Source: Leuctra nigra
Taxonomy: Eukaryota > Arthropoda > Insecta > Plecoptera > Leuctridae
NCBI GenBank assembly: GCA_934045905.1
Contig: OW203769.1
Location: 27,950,817 to 28,014,816, forward strand
Length of the DNA stretch: 64,000 nucleotides
Reading direction: 5' to 3'
Below are positions 32,836 to 43,340 of this stretch, one piece after another. Each line of letters starts with the position of its first letter. Position 1 is the stretch's first letter. The position numbers and the translations under genes were made by a program. The notes below the pieces were generated by a model. That model was given only the letters and a program-made list of their open reading frames with translations, had not been told where the DNA came from and ran no database searches.

Positions 32836-33323
32836 AATGATAGAGTCATCGCCATCACAACCTTGAAGTTGGTGTTCGGATCAAACCTGTCCATCTGATC
32901 TAGGTGTTCAAGCAGGATGCGCTGCACCTCCCTGTCCACTCCCGTCTGCAGGTCGAATCACTTAGTCGCACTCGCAGTCTTGTCAATGAAGATGATCGGG
33001 GGAGGGGGGGGGGGAATTCTCTTTGGCAAGGTAGAACAAGTTGCGGACCATTCACGGACCCTTGCCAAAGTTCTTCTGCATGAACTCTGAGCCCATCACA
33101 CGGATGACCGCGACGGTGGTGTGATGAGTGAATACCTTGGCGAGCATGGTCTTGCCGCATGCAGGACGCCTCGTGGCGAGTCGATGCCGATCTGCTTGTA
33201 CAGCTAGTAGTGCATTAACGACAGCTCCACGGCCTGTCTGATCTCCTGCTTCTGCATGTCCATGCCACCGATGTCTGCGTACTGCACTCCGGGCTTCCTG
33301 TCCGCTCCCAGCATGGGGATGGA
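32836..33323 (-). pseudogene. PSMC4: 26S proteasome ATPase Rpt3 (PSMC4) pseudogene, partial
   Basis: Minus-strand conceptual translation follows the central part of proteasome regulatory ATPase Rpt3: [105 protein letters not shown] and TNFKVVMAM. The parental protein unfolds ubiquitinated substrates at the base of the 19S particle. This copy is dead: there are at least three in-frame stops (after MHY, after GKGP and after SATK), and a deletion and frameshift removes the Walker A glycines between GVL and CGKT. The Walker B Glu is Lys (FIDK), and a G-rich run replaces sequence near 33000. No introns are seen over ~160 codons, which suggests a processed copy. Both ends of the gene are missing. 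Confidence 0.9.
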
Positions 33324-34320
33324 TGAATCAGATAGCCAACGGTTTCAAAAGCTCCCAATTGATTGTAGACTAGATCCGAAAGTTGTAATTTGAGCGTTTA
33401 GTCGCCTCAGCTTCTACATGAAGCTATGTAAGTTCACTTCAAATTAGTTAGGTACCTACCTGCTAACTAATTAGGTATCTTTCAATTTATTTTTTGGCAG
33501 CGTTAAAGCTTTGAAATGACTAATCAACCATTTCTAAGTTAGCATAGTGTTGAAAGAATGTCTCCTTAGACAATTAGAATTTTGTAAGGTACTAGTACCT
33601 AATAACCCCACACAGGTATGACTTGTTTTGTGGCTTCCATCCAGGTCGGTTGACAAACGAAGACCATTTTTCCCTTTGGGCCGGTTTCTTGGGAAAATTT
33701 TTCATCAGAAACCTGGCCTCACTCTGGTTCTTGCAGCCCAAGGCCGATCAGACAGGCATGATTTCAAGGCTCAGAAGCCAGCCTTAATATGAAAGTTGAA
33801 GGAAAGGTAAATTTGCGATGGGAATAGGTACTAGGTACCAGCTTTATCATCCTGCCCTGACGAAGGATAACTGCTATTTGCTTTCATACATAGGTACATC
33901 TTAAATTTACGGAAGGAAATAATCAAGAATATAATATAAGAGTACCTAGCTTGCATTTAACTACTAGGTAGGTACCTATCGTATTAATTGCCAAGAAACA
34001 TAATAAAACTTCCTACTATCCAGCTGGAAAAATCTTGTTTTGGTTATGTACGACCTATTGGGTGAGGTAAAATCTGATAAACTAAACAATCTCTGTATTG
34101 ATCAATAAAGCTATCTTAATTTCACATAAACTATTTTCACTAATAATTAGAATATAGTGATATCACAATGCTGGTGACAATTTAATTACGTGAAGAAGAA
34201 CAGAAAAGCACTTCATAATCACAAAAAAGTCCGTCATGACACATAAACAATATCAGCTGTTAGCCTGTTTTTGCCTTGGCACGGCTCTGATTGGTTGGAT
34301 CACTCATGGCGGCCGCAGTG
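33324..34320. other. Interior of the 5.4-kb hAT element, unassigned
   Basis: AT-rich, with several TAGGTACCTA-like motifs (33440-33480, 33955-33980). No coding similarity recognised. Confidence 0.4.
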
Positions 34321-34441
34321 ACGTCTTGGCACAGTCATTGACGTCACCCAACAATGGGAAAGTTGTAAGCCAATCATCGATAAGCATTTGAATGGCGACT
34401 CTCTTAAATGAAATGATATATATAGGCTCTCTAGTGAAAAC

Positions 34442-35128
34442 GATTTTGAAAAGTTACAGAATATCTTTCCAACTATTTCAAGAAATGTTATGATATGTGC
34501 GTGTTTAGGAATGACAGATGAGGGTACAAGAAAAAATTGCTATGAGTAAATTTGTAGAGAAAATAAATGAGTTTAAGGTGTAATCTTGCAGTGATTTTTA
34601 TGAGCTTTCAGAATATACCCTCGGTTTTTAGAAAATATTGCCACAAAGTCTTGAAAGACGCAATTGAAATATCGATTTGTACGGAAGAGATACAAGTTTC
34701 AACATAAAACTTCGTTTATCTCAGTTTCATCCGAATGTGACTTAGAGCGTTCTTTCCCTGTACCCTTCACATGTAATTGGCTGCTAAAGCAAGCAAAATA
34801 AGGTGAATAAGTATACTACATTTCCTAAATAATAGGTTATGTTCGCCATCTAGCAAAGAGAACGAAGGAAAGGTCAACACACTCCACCACTATACGACGC
34901 TTACGAAGTGGGACGACATCGTCATTTCTTTGACATGCCCTGAAGGATAATTCTCAAAATAAGTAGTACTTGTTCTTACTTTTATTAAACTACTTATATT
35001 TTATGAATTCATCGGTAGATATACCTAAAAGTAATTTAGGATACGTTATATTGAGATTTTCGAAAGAGAACAGAACTAAAAAACATGACAACACTATTTT
35101 CCACTTCATCACTAAGGCAGAAGAATGC
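34442..35128. other. No feature recognised
   Basis: Anonymous sequence between the hAT element and the 28-bp satellite. Confidence 0.4.
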
Positions 35129-36614
35129 CATGCCCTATCACACTGGTACATGAGTCTATGATATCAGGCCCTATCACACGAGTCTATGATATCAGGCCCT
35201 ATCACATGAGTCTATGATATCAGGCGCTATCACATGAGTCTATGATATCAGGCCCTATCACATGAGTCTATGATATCATGCCCTATTACATGAGTCTATG
35301 ATATCAGGCCCTATCACACTGGTACATGAGTCTATGATATCAGGCCCTATCACACGAGTCTATGATATCAGGCCGTATCACATGAGTCTATGATATCAGG
35401 CCCTATCACACGAGTCTATGATATCAGGCCCTATCACATGAGTCTATGATATCAGGCGCTATCACATGAGTCTATGATATCAGGCCCTATCACATGAGTC
35501 TATGATATCATGCCCTATTACATGAGTCTATGATATCAGGCCCTATCACACTGGTACATGAGTCTATGATATCAGGCCCTATCACACGAGTCTATGATAT
35601 CAGGCCGTATCACATGAGTCTATGATATCAGGCCCTATCACATGAGTCTATGATATCAGGCCGCATCACATGAGTCTATGATATCAGGCCCTATCACATG
35701 AGTCTATGATATCAGGCCGCATCACATGAGTCTATGATATCAGGCCCTATCACATGAGTCTATGATATCAGGCCGCATCACATGAGTCTATGATATCAGG
35801 CCGTATCACATGAGTCTATGATATCAGGCCGCATCACATGAGTCTATGATATCAGGCCGTATCACATGAGTCTATGATATCAGGCCGTATCACATGAGTC
35901 TATGATATCAGGCCGTATCACATGAGTCTATGATATCAGGCCGCATCACATGAGTCTATGATATCAGGCCTTATCACATGAGTCTATGATATCAGGCCGT
36001 ATCACATGAGTCTATGATATCAGGCCCTATCACATGAGTCTATGATATCAGGCCGCATCACATGAGTCTATGATATCAGGCCCTATCACATGAGTCTATG
36101 ATATCAGGCCGCATCACATGAGTCTATGATATCAGGCCGCATCACATGAGTCTATGATATCAGGCCGTATCACATGAGTCTATGATATCAGGCCGTATCA
36201 CATGAGTCTATGATATCAGGCCCTATCACATGAGTCTATGATATCAGGCCGCATCACATGAGTCTATGATATCAGGCCCTATCACATGAGTCTATGATAT
36301 CAGGCCGCATCACATGAGTCTATGATATCAGGCCGTATCACATGAGTCTATGATATCAGGCCGCATCACATGAGTCTATGATATCAGGCCGTATCACATG
36401 AGTCTATGATATCAGGCCGTATCACATGAGTCTATGATATCAGGCCCTATCACATGAGTCTATGATATCAGGCCGCATCACATGAGTCTATGATATCAGG
36501 CCCTATCACATGAGTCTATGATATCAGGCCCTATCACATGAGTCTATGATATCAGGCCGCATCACATGAGTCTATGATATCAGGCCCTATCACATGCGTC
36601 TATGATATCAGGCC
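35129..36614 (+). repeat. 28-bp satellite, about 53 units
   Basis: Head-to-tail units of the form CATGAGTCTATGATATCAGG plus CCNYATCA, each with an EcoRV-type palindrome GATATC. Three common variants differ at two adjacent bases (CCCTATC, CCGTATC, CCGCATC). Three 36-bp units with an extra CTGGTACA occur at 35141, 35317 and 35549, spaced 176 and 232 bp, so part of the array has a higher-order period. No spacers and no coding frame. Confidence 0.96.
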
Positions 36615-37230
36615 GATCTATCCGCAATACTACACACAGCTCCTGGAGCCTCTCCTCTTGCTCGACTGATCGATATGCCGTGTCGCTCTGTCTCTCTCAC
36701 GCACGCTGTAGCCAGCATCTCCCGTCTCTCTCGCACCAGCGGCCAGGTCACGGGCAGGTTTCATTCATGAAGGACTCGTTCATGAACCCGCCGACTGCGA
36801 GATGTGTTGTTGAAATAGCTGGCTGGCGATCAGAATGGTCGTTTTCACAGAAATTGTCGCAAATGAAGCTTTATTTCTATTTGGAATACTACTTAGTGAT
36901 GTTTCACGGTCAATTGACGTAGTAAGTTCATGCTAAATTTTGCTAAAATAATAACTTTTCTCCGAGGGTTTAGGATGTGTTTGGAATTTCCGGACTTTTT
37001 TTTTTTACGTATTTTTGTGTACCCCCACGGTCATAATATCTGAGCGGTTTCCCATCAGATAGAATGGTGGAACTTTGTTTCTATGGACCGTGAATAAAGT
37101 GTAACAGCAAATCGGGGATTATAATGGTTGACGGCGCGACATGGTTTTCTTAAGCCAACCGACATGAGCCTTATTCTATATCGAAAACTAAATAGCCTCG
37201 TTCTCGAATCATTTCAGTCTAATGCTAACA
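36615..37230. other. Anonymous sequence right of the satellite
   Basis: A CT-rich patch (36640-36745) and otherwise nothing recognised. A palindromic pair CTTATTCTATATCGAAAA (37171) / CGTTAAAGAATAGGACC (37807) brackets the next MITE and may be an older host MITE. Confidence 0.35.
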
Positions 37231-37767
37231 TTAAGGTGATACTAGCGCTCGGCCGTTTTAGAAAATTTAGAGAGAAAAATTGTTTCATAAGCTAGTGTAA
37301 CTTTTACAGGATGTTAACATGATCAGTCTGATTGCATATTAGTAGCACTTTTTCATTTTTGCATATTGCATCGTTAATTAGGCGCCGGTTATTCAACAAA
37401 ACCGCGCAAAACTATGAAATTTGCGATACGATTGGAGACCAAACCCGTGAACCAATTGATCTCAAATTTTAATCATGATTCGATGAAAGACAAACTTAGG
37501 GTTATCACTTGGCACATTTTTGAAATTTAATTTTATACGGCGCCCAGGGAGACAAGAAAACAGCTAATTTTTCACCAAAAAGCCACTAATTATTACTAAT
37601 TAACGAAACAAAAAATTAAAAATGTACCAAGGGATAACCCTAAGTTTGTCTTTTATCTAATCACGATTAAAATTTCAAATATTTTGGTCTACCCGTTTCG
37701 TCTCCAATCGTATCGCAAAGAGTGTCTACAAAAAGCAGCAAAATCGCTAGCGCTTGCAGCACCTTAA
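37231..37767 (-). mobile_element. TTAA-flanked MITE, family A, copy 3
   Basis: 537 bp with TTAA on both sides and ends TTAAGGTGATACTAGCGC / GCTTGCAGCACCTTAA, inverse to copies 1 and 2. All inner inverted blocks are present, and it is colinear with copy 2 at the same length. Confidence 0.88.
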
Positions 37768-38300
37768 TGCCGTGAAATGATTTCAGACCCAATTGATTTC
37801 ATTTTCGTTAAAGAATAGGACCCACACAACATGATTCCAAAAGGTGGTAAATTCACATTGGGCCTTCTACCTCTGATGTAAAGATATGATATTTTATTTG
37901 CAGTTTTTGTGTAGAAACCGTATTTTTGTGTCTATACTGTGTGAAGAACTTCTGATTATTTGTCTTTTTACAAAGTTTCTGCCCGCCCGACTTTTTGGTT
38001 TTGGTCTACTGCCACTTCGCTTTCATTTGTGGCCTCGGAACGCTATTGGCTGCAATCTGTTCGCTGAATTCACCCATCCCGTTGTGCCGAGGTGACCCAC
38101 ATTCCACTTCAGCTTTAACATCAGTAGAGTGTGCGGCAGCCCGGCATGTATTACTCGCAGTAGAATGTGCGCCAGCCCGGCAAAGTTTGCGCACTTAATT
38201 TACTGATTATTACGTGACGTAATCTTATTAAATCTTAGTTGAAACTGAAACAAGGTGTGGCTTTCTGCGCGATGGCAGGGAAATTGACTAAGTTACAAGT
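37768..38300. other. Anonymous sequence
   Basis: Contains the recurrent GGGCCTTCTACCTCTGATGTA at 37860 and a short duplicated GTAGA(A)TGTGCG...CAGCCCGGCA motif at 38124-38180. No gene is recognised. Confidence 0.35.
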
Positions 38301-38309
38301 TACAGTTGA

Positions 38310-38440
38310 TTCAGGGCAGTCACTTGCAATCATTGAGCAAGTTGCCTCAGCCACTGACTGTGGGTTCGATCCCGGGGCCGTCCTTCGTGAGAGTGAAATG
38401 TAATAGGCCACACCGCCTCCTTCCCACCGTCCTTTCTTTA
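38310..38440 (+). mobile_element. SINE 5' half
   Basis: Has the tRNA-like head with B box GGTTCGATCCC (38363) followed by GGCCGTCCTTCGTGA and AATAGGCCACACCGCCTCCT. The 3' half with ATCAT repeats and CGTTAAGCC is missing. The A box region TTGAGCAAGTTGCCTCAGCC is degenerate. Confidence 0.75.
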
Positions 38441-39451
38441 CGTAGTATAAAGAAATGTTACACGGGAAAATATAAATCGGACATTATTCGCATTTTATAT
38501 TAAGGGACGGTTTTTCAATACTCAGATACATTTTAAAAAGTTGAATTGGACTATAAATTGCCATGTCAACAACCAATGGAATTCCTCGAATAAAATGAGT
38601 TGGTACATTATCAATAATAGCTGAGGAGCTGTTAGTGCATCTGGTAAAACCGTCTAGATATTACTTTTGAAGTTATACATATTCATTAAGTTGATTAATT
38701 CATTTATTTTACTTGAATCTGTGTTGAAATCAACATTGAAGTCACTATTGAAGTGTAGGCAAATTTTTTTCCATGATTGGCATTATGTATACCAAAATAC
38801 CCTGTTGTTTCACTGCTTATACCTCGTTCACATTATGATATTTGATCTCCATTAACTTACCTAATCACTGTTAAATGATAATCAAGTTCCTGAAACTCTG
38901 TTATGTCTATCAGTGATTATTTTAAGCAATGTAAAAATCTAATTAAATTGTTTATTGCACATTTAGTAAGTATCAAAACATGTATGAAAAAGAAGGATAG
39001 TGCACTTATAAAAATCAAACAATACACGCAAAAAAATTACCCATTGATATCAATTACCACTAGTAAAAAACTGATAAAAAATGTATCAATAAAGCATCCA
39101 TATAAATCAATCAATGCAAGTAAAATAAAAAAGATGATGCATTAAAAAAATACAATCAATCAAAAGAACAAAATAATACAAATGAATTCATAAAAATCAA
39201 ATGTAAATGTCATGTGACATATTGGGATGAAAAACTGTGGTCTGTGATGTAAGACAAGATTATTATGTAGCTACCAAGTCTCCAACAATGATGATGGCAA
39301 TGAAGACAACTGAAGACACCCCTTAAAATGGTGCCTCAGACACCTATCATTTCTCAACATCAACTGGCCTTTTGACTCATTCAAGGCATGAAAAAGTATT
39401 TCAAACTGTGATTATCCAAGTGATTTTAAAAAGGCAAATGTTGCCAAGTAG

Positions 39452-39620
39452 TCTAAAGGTACGCTTACAGCTTGAAGTTCGACGTTCGACGCTCAGCGCT
39501 ACCGCTGGTTGAACATGGTTTATCTTTTGACCTTGAACGCCAGCGCTCGGGCCTCGACGCTGAGCCACCTGATTGGCCAACGTCGTAGCGCTTAACGTCT
39601 GTTGCCGAGCTGTAAACGTA
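39452..39620. mobile_element. TA-flanked MITE, adjacent to family D copy 3
   Basis: About 169 bp with ends TACGCTTACAGCTTGAAGTT / AGCTGTAAACGTA. The interior is rich in CGACGTTCGACGCTCAGCGC-type motifs facing GCGCTTAACG / CGACGCTGAGC. Its right TA (39619-39620) is also the left TA of the next MITE. Confidence 0.6.
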
Positions 39621-39833
39621 CACTTGGCCAAACAAAACTTGAACGTTCAATAAATCTGATAGGCTGAAAAATGTTAGAACGCACCATCAGTAGTCAGTCT
39701 AAGCGATCTCATTGTCTCACTCTAGTAAGTGACCTCACATTTCAATGATAATAACAAGCTTTGATTGGTTATGGGCCATGACCAGCAGTCATTCAAATTT
39801 GGTCAACGTTCAAGTTTTGTTTGGCCGAGTGTA
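39619..39833. mobile_element. Tc1/mariner-type MITE, family D, copy 3
   Basis: 215 bp with ends TACACTTGGCCAAACAAAAC / TTTTGTTTGGCCGAGTGTA, uninterrupted. Same layout and length as copy 1. TA lies at each end. Confidence 0.85.
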
Positions 39834-40379
39834 CCTTAAGGTGATTTGTACAAGCATTTGGTCTTGTCCTATCTATGAAATACTTTCTCAGTGATGATTC
39901 ACTATGCTAATGTATACCTTTTGCTCATTTTATTAGGTACAACATTTGCCATGATTGGCCTTCTGTAAACCAAAATACTCTGTTATTTCACTGCTTATAC
40001 CTCGCTCACATTATGATATTTGATCTCCAACATTTTGTAAGTATCAACACATGAAAATATAAAAAAAGAAAAGATGGTGCACTTATAAAAATTAAACAAT
40101 ACATGCAAATAATTGCACCCCCTATACCAATTAACACCAGTAAAAATGAAACGAAAAAATAAAAATGCATCCATACAAATCAATCAATACAAGTAAAGAC
40201 AAAAAGATGATGCATTCAAAAACATCAATTAATCTAAAGAACAAGATAATACATATAAAATATATTCATAAAAATCAGTATCAACACATGTACCTATATA
40301 TGAAAATATATAAAAAAAAGATGGTGCACTAAATTCAATCAATCAATACACGCAAAAAATGCACCCATATCTAGTGGAG

Positions 40380-41300
40380 CGGTCGCTCCACCCAGCCAAG
40401 TCGTACCGTACACTCACACTCACTCAACATACCGTAAATGCATAATAAACTGAGGAGCAGACCAACCACTTTTACTGTAAGCAACAACATGGCATTTTCG
40501 GCCTACTGGATCTTAAAATTGGAAAATCTCACATTGTTGCGATATATCTTAATTTCGAGCTATGGCCCACCCCACTACATATAACAAATTAGGGAACAAT
40601 ATGTTATGCCGTTTGCGAGCTAGAGGGCCGTGAAAAACGTGAAATTACACCCCTTTTAAAACCTATCTTGATCTGATGATGATGATGATGATGATGATAT
40701 CAGGAAACACCGTAATCACCGCCACAGCCTAAACGGCTGAGCCGATCGGTCTGAAATTTTCACCACATGTGCACTTTTGGCGTCTGAGGTGCCTTTTTAT
40801 AAAACCAACAGGAAGCCGCCATTTTGAAACCGGCAGTGACGTCATATCTCAATAACGGCTAGACCGTTAGGAATTAAAACAGCGCTAAATGATTCAGACG
40901 GTCATCTATATGGAATATCAATAGTTAAAGTAGAGATGTACTATTACCGAAACCGGAAATGACGTCATGAAAATGAAGAACTAGATTTTAATGACCTCTT
41001 ACTACAATAACTACATATTCAGAAGGCTTATAATGATACATAACATTTTTAGAAATAAATTCTAGGTGGCTGTAATTTCAGTCGCCATTTTGAAAACCGG
41101 AAGTGATACCATATCTCGAAAACGGCTGGACTGATTGGAACGAAGCTTTCGCAATTCTTCATGGAATATCACTTTAAGTGATATTGGAGGGATATTGAGC
41201 ACCAAACTCAATTTTTCGTATTAACCAATTCGGAAATGGCGTTTTTTTAAAAGTATTTAGTCACTGTTGCTCCGATGTGTGTTACAAGTTGTGTAAATAA
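40380..41300. other. Unclassified repeat-like block
   Basis: Contains a duplicated phrase: GCCATTTTGAAACCGGCAGTGACGTCATAT near 40830 and GCCATTTTGAAAACCGGAAGTGATACCATAT near 41090 (each broken by short changes), each followed by CTC(A/G)A(T/A)AACGGCT. It also has a (GAT)n run at 40673-40700. It is probably part of an old mobile element inserted in the array. No ends or protein are recognised. Confidence 0.4.
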
Positions 41301-41307
41301 ACTAAAA

Positions 41308-41730
41308 AAATAAGTGATATCCCCATAAAAAACACTCCGTGTAAAAGTACCAGCCAAGTCTCTTCAACTATAAAAAAATAGAATAAATCTAAAAATTCAG
41401 CACTGAAAAGTAGTGATATCAAAAAATGAGCCAAGTCAAAACTAAATTTTAAAAACCAAAATATACTTGGCGCATCGTTTTTAAGGGCATTATAGGTATA
41501 TTATATATATTTAGGTACATTTGATTTTTGGCATATGCTTCTATACTATTTATATACACGATGCGCCAAGTATTTTTTGGTTTTTAAAATTTAGTTTTGA
41601 CTTGGCTCATTTTTGGATATCACTACTTTTCAGTGCTGAATTTTTAGATTTCTTATATTTTTTTATAGTTGAAGAGACTTGGCTGGTATTTTTACACGGA
41701 GTGTTTTTTATGGGGTATCAATTAACATCA
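41308..41730. mobile_element. Long palindromic MITE, family F, copy 1
   Basis: Arms of ~190 bp: CCAGCCAAGTCTCTTCAACT, TCAGCACTGAAAAGTAGTGATAT, GCCAAGTCAAAACTAAATTTT and CTTGGCGCATCG on the left each have a complement in mirror order on the right. The ~80-bp loop is AT-rich. A second copy brackets the Helitron-like element at 61783. Confidence 0.85.
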
Positions 41731-42004
41731 GAAAAAAACAAATAAAAAATAAAAATGCATCCATTTAAATCAATCAATATTTAAGTTAAAACAAAAAGAT
41801 GATGCATTCAAAAAATCAATCAATCAAAAGATCAAAATAATACCTATAAAATTAAGTCATAAAAAGTAGTATTCAATACTGTTGTTGGAGCTGGTATAGG
41901 AAGATTGCACTGTGAAGAGGTTTAAGGAATTGATAAGGGATGGATGTTGATGTTTTATAGTTTGTATTTAATTTTGTTCCTTTGTAATTTTGTTCTCTTA
42001 GTAT

Positions 42005-42507
42005 CAGGGACTGGAACCCAAATTAATATCGGTTCCGGTTCCTGGAAAAAATAAAATAACGGTTCCGATTCCGGTTCCGGTTCCATAATGGTTCCAATCG
42101 GTTCCACCAAATTCAGACAATAATTCAATATTTTTTTAAAATCGACTTTTAGGAACTTACATGCTCCGAAATGTCTAGCATTTATTTTACTCGGTATTAA
42201 TTTATTTGAAAAACTGTAAATAGTTGTAAATACTTTCAGATTTGAAAGACATTGAAGTAAAAATGCAATGAAATTAAGAACCCTTATGGAACCGTTATGG
42301 AACCCTTATGGAACCGTTATGGAACCGTTATGGAACCGTTATGGAACCCTTATGGAACCCTTATGGAACCCAAATAATGTTTAATATTAATAATAGTTCC
42401 GGTTCCGGTTTCACCTAAAAATGAATATGGGTTCCGGTTCCGCATCCTATAAAAATTACGGTTCTTTTCGGTTCCGGTACCGGTTCCGGTTCCGGTTCCA
42501 GTCCCTG
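42005..42507. mobile_element. hAT-type non-autonomous element, family E, copy 2
   Basis: 503 bp with ends CAGGGACTGGAACC / GGTTCCAGTCCCTG and dense GGTTCCGGTTCC motifs inside both ends. The middle holds about eight copies of an 11-bp unit (TTATGGAACCG/C, 42286-42370). No convincing 8-bp TSD remains. Related to 30877-32135 by its termini and GGAACC motif. Confidence 0.75.
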
Positions 42508-43340
42508 CAGTATTATTATAACGTTATTGTGAATTTGAAGTTTATGGTTTATGGGTTGTGATTGTTTTCCTTGCCACATAAGGTGTAAAATTTTTATTGC
42601 AAGATGTTTTGAATAAATGAATAAATCTAGGTATCTATATATGAAATCATAAAAAAAGATGGTGCACTAATAAAAATCAATCAATACACGCAAAAAAATG
42701 CACCCATATACCAATTAACACCAGAAAAAAATGCATCCATACAAATCAATCAATACAAGTAAAAACAAAAGGACGATGCATTAAAAAAAAATCAATCAAT
42801 CAAAAGAACAAAATAATACCTATAAAATGAATTCATAAAATTTAGTATCAACACATGTATATTTGAAAATATTAAAACAAGGAAAAGATGGTGCACTTAT
42901 AAATATTAATTAATACACGCAAAAAATGCACCCATAGATATCAATTAAGAGAAAAACAAATAAAAAATCCATCCATTTAAATCAATCAATCAAAAGATCA
43001 AAACAATACCTATAAAATGAATTCATACAAATCAAATGTAAATGTCATGCGACATATTGGGATGAAAAACTGTGGTCTGTAATGTAAGACAAGAACAAGA
43101 TTATCATGTAGCTTCCAAGTCTCCAACAATGATGATGGCAATGAAGAAGATGTTTCACTTAAAATTGGTGCCACATGTACCTATTATTTCTCAACATATT
43201 GACACTTATGGAAATCAAATATTTAACATAGATTATCTTTCATTGTATGAACGAGGTATTACAGTGATTATTTTAAGCAATGTAGAAATCTAATTAAATT
43301 GTTCATTGTACATTTTGTAAGTATCAACAGCTGTATGAAC

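Larger units (their letters stand above)
28986..34441 (-). mobile_element. hAT-type DNA transposon, 5.4 kb, decayed, with 8-bp TSD
   Basis: Element 28994-34433. Ends begin TAGAGAGCCTATATATATCA on both sides and extend as ~40-bp inverted repeats to AAGAGAGTCGCCA with three mismatches and one indel. Perfect 8-bp direct repeats GTGAAAAC flank it (28986-28993 and 34434-34441). Both subterminal regions carry GTGACGTCA. The 8-bp TSD and a minus-strand BED-finger transposase relic inside point to hAT. Inside lie two MITEs (29796-30165 and 30877-32135) and a proteasome-gene pseudogene (32836-33323). The element is inactive: the transposase is frameshifted and shortened. That the TIR pair and the transposase belong to one original element is inference from position. 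Confidence 0.8.
38660..43340 (+). repeat. Decayed tandem array of ~230-250-bp AT-rich units, split by insertions
   Basis: Ordered blocks recur at least five times: GATGGTGCACTTATAAAAAT, then AATACACGCAAAAAA, GCACCCATA, CCATACAAATCAATCAATAC, AAAAGATGATGCATT, AAAAGAACAAAATAATACC, and ATGAATTCATAAAAATCA. Copies start near 38990, 40070, 40320, 42658 and 42887, and a partial one near 41740. Outer pieces (38800-38990 and 39190-39360) recur near 43030-43330, so a longer unit may once have existed. MITEs at 39452-39833, 41308-41730 and 42005-42507 and a block at 40380-41300 interrupt it. Confidence 0.75.

Noticed and set aside
33440..33480. Telomere-like TTAGG repeats
   Set aside because: Only scattered TTAGGTA/TAGGTACC motifs; no tandem (TTAGG)n.
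35129..36614. CRISPR array
   Set aside because: The 28-bp units are directly adjacent without unique spacers, in an animal-like genome; this is a satellite.
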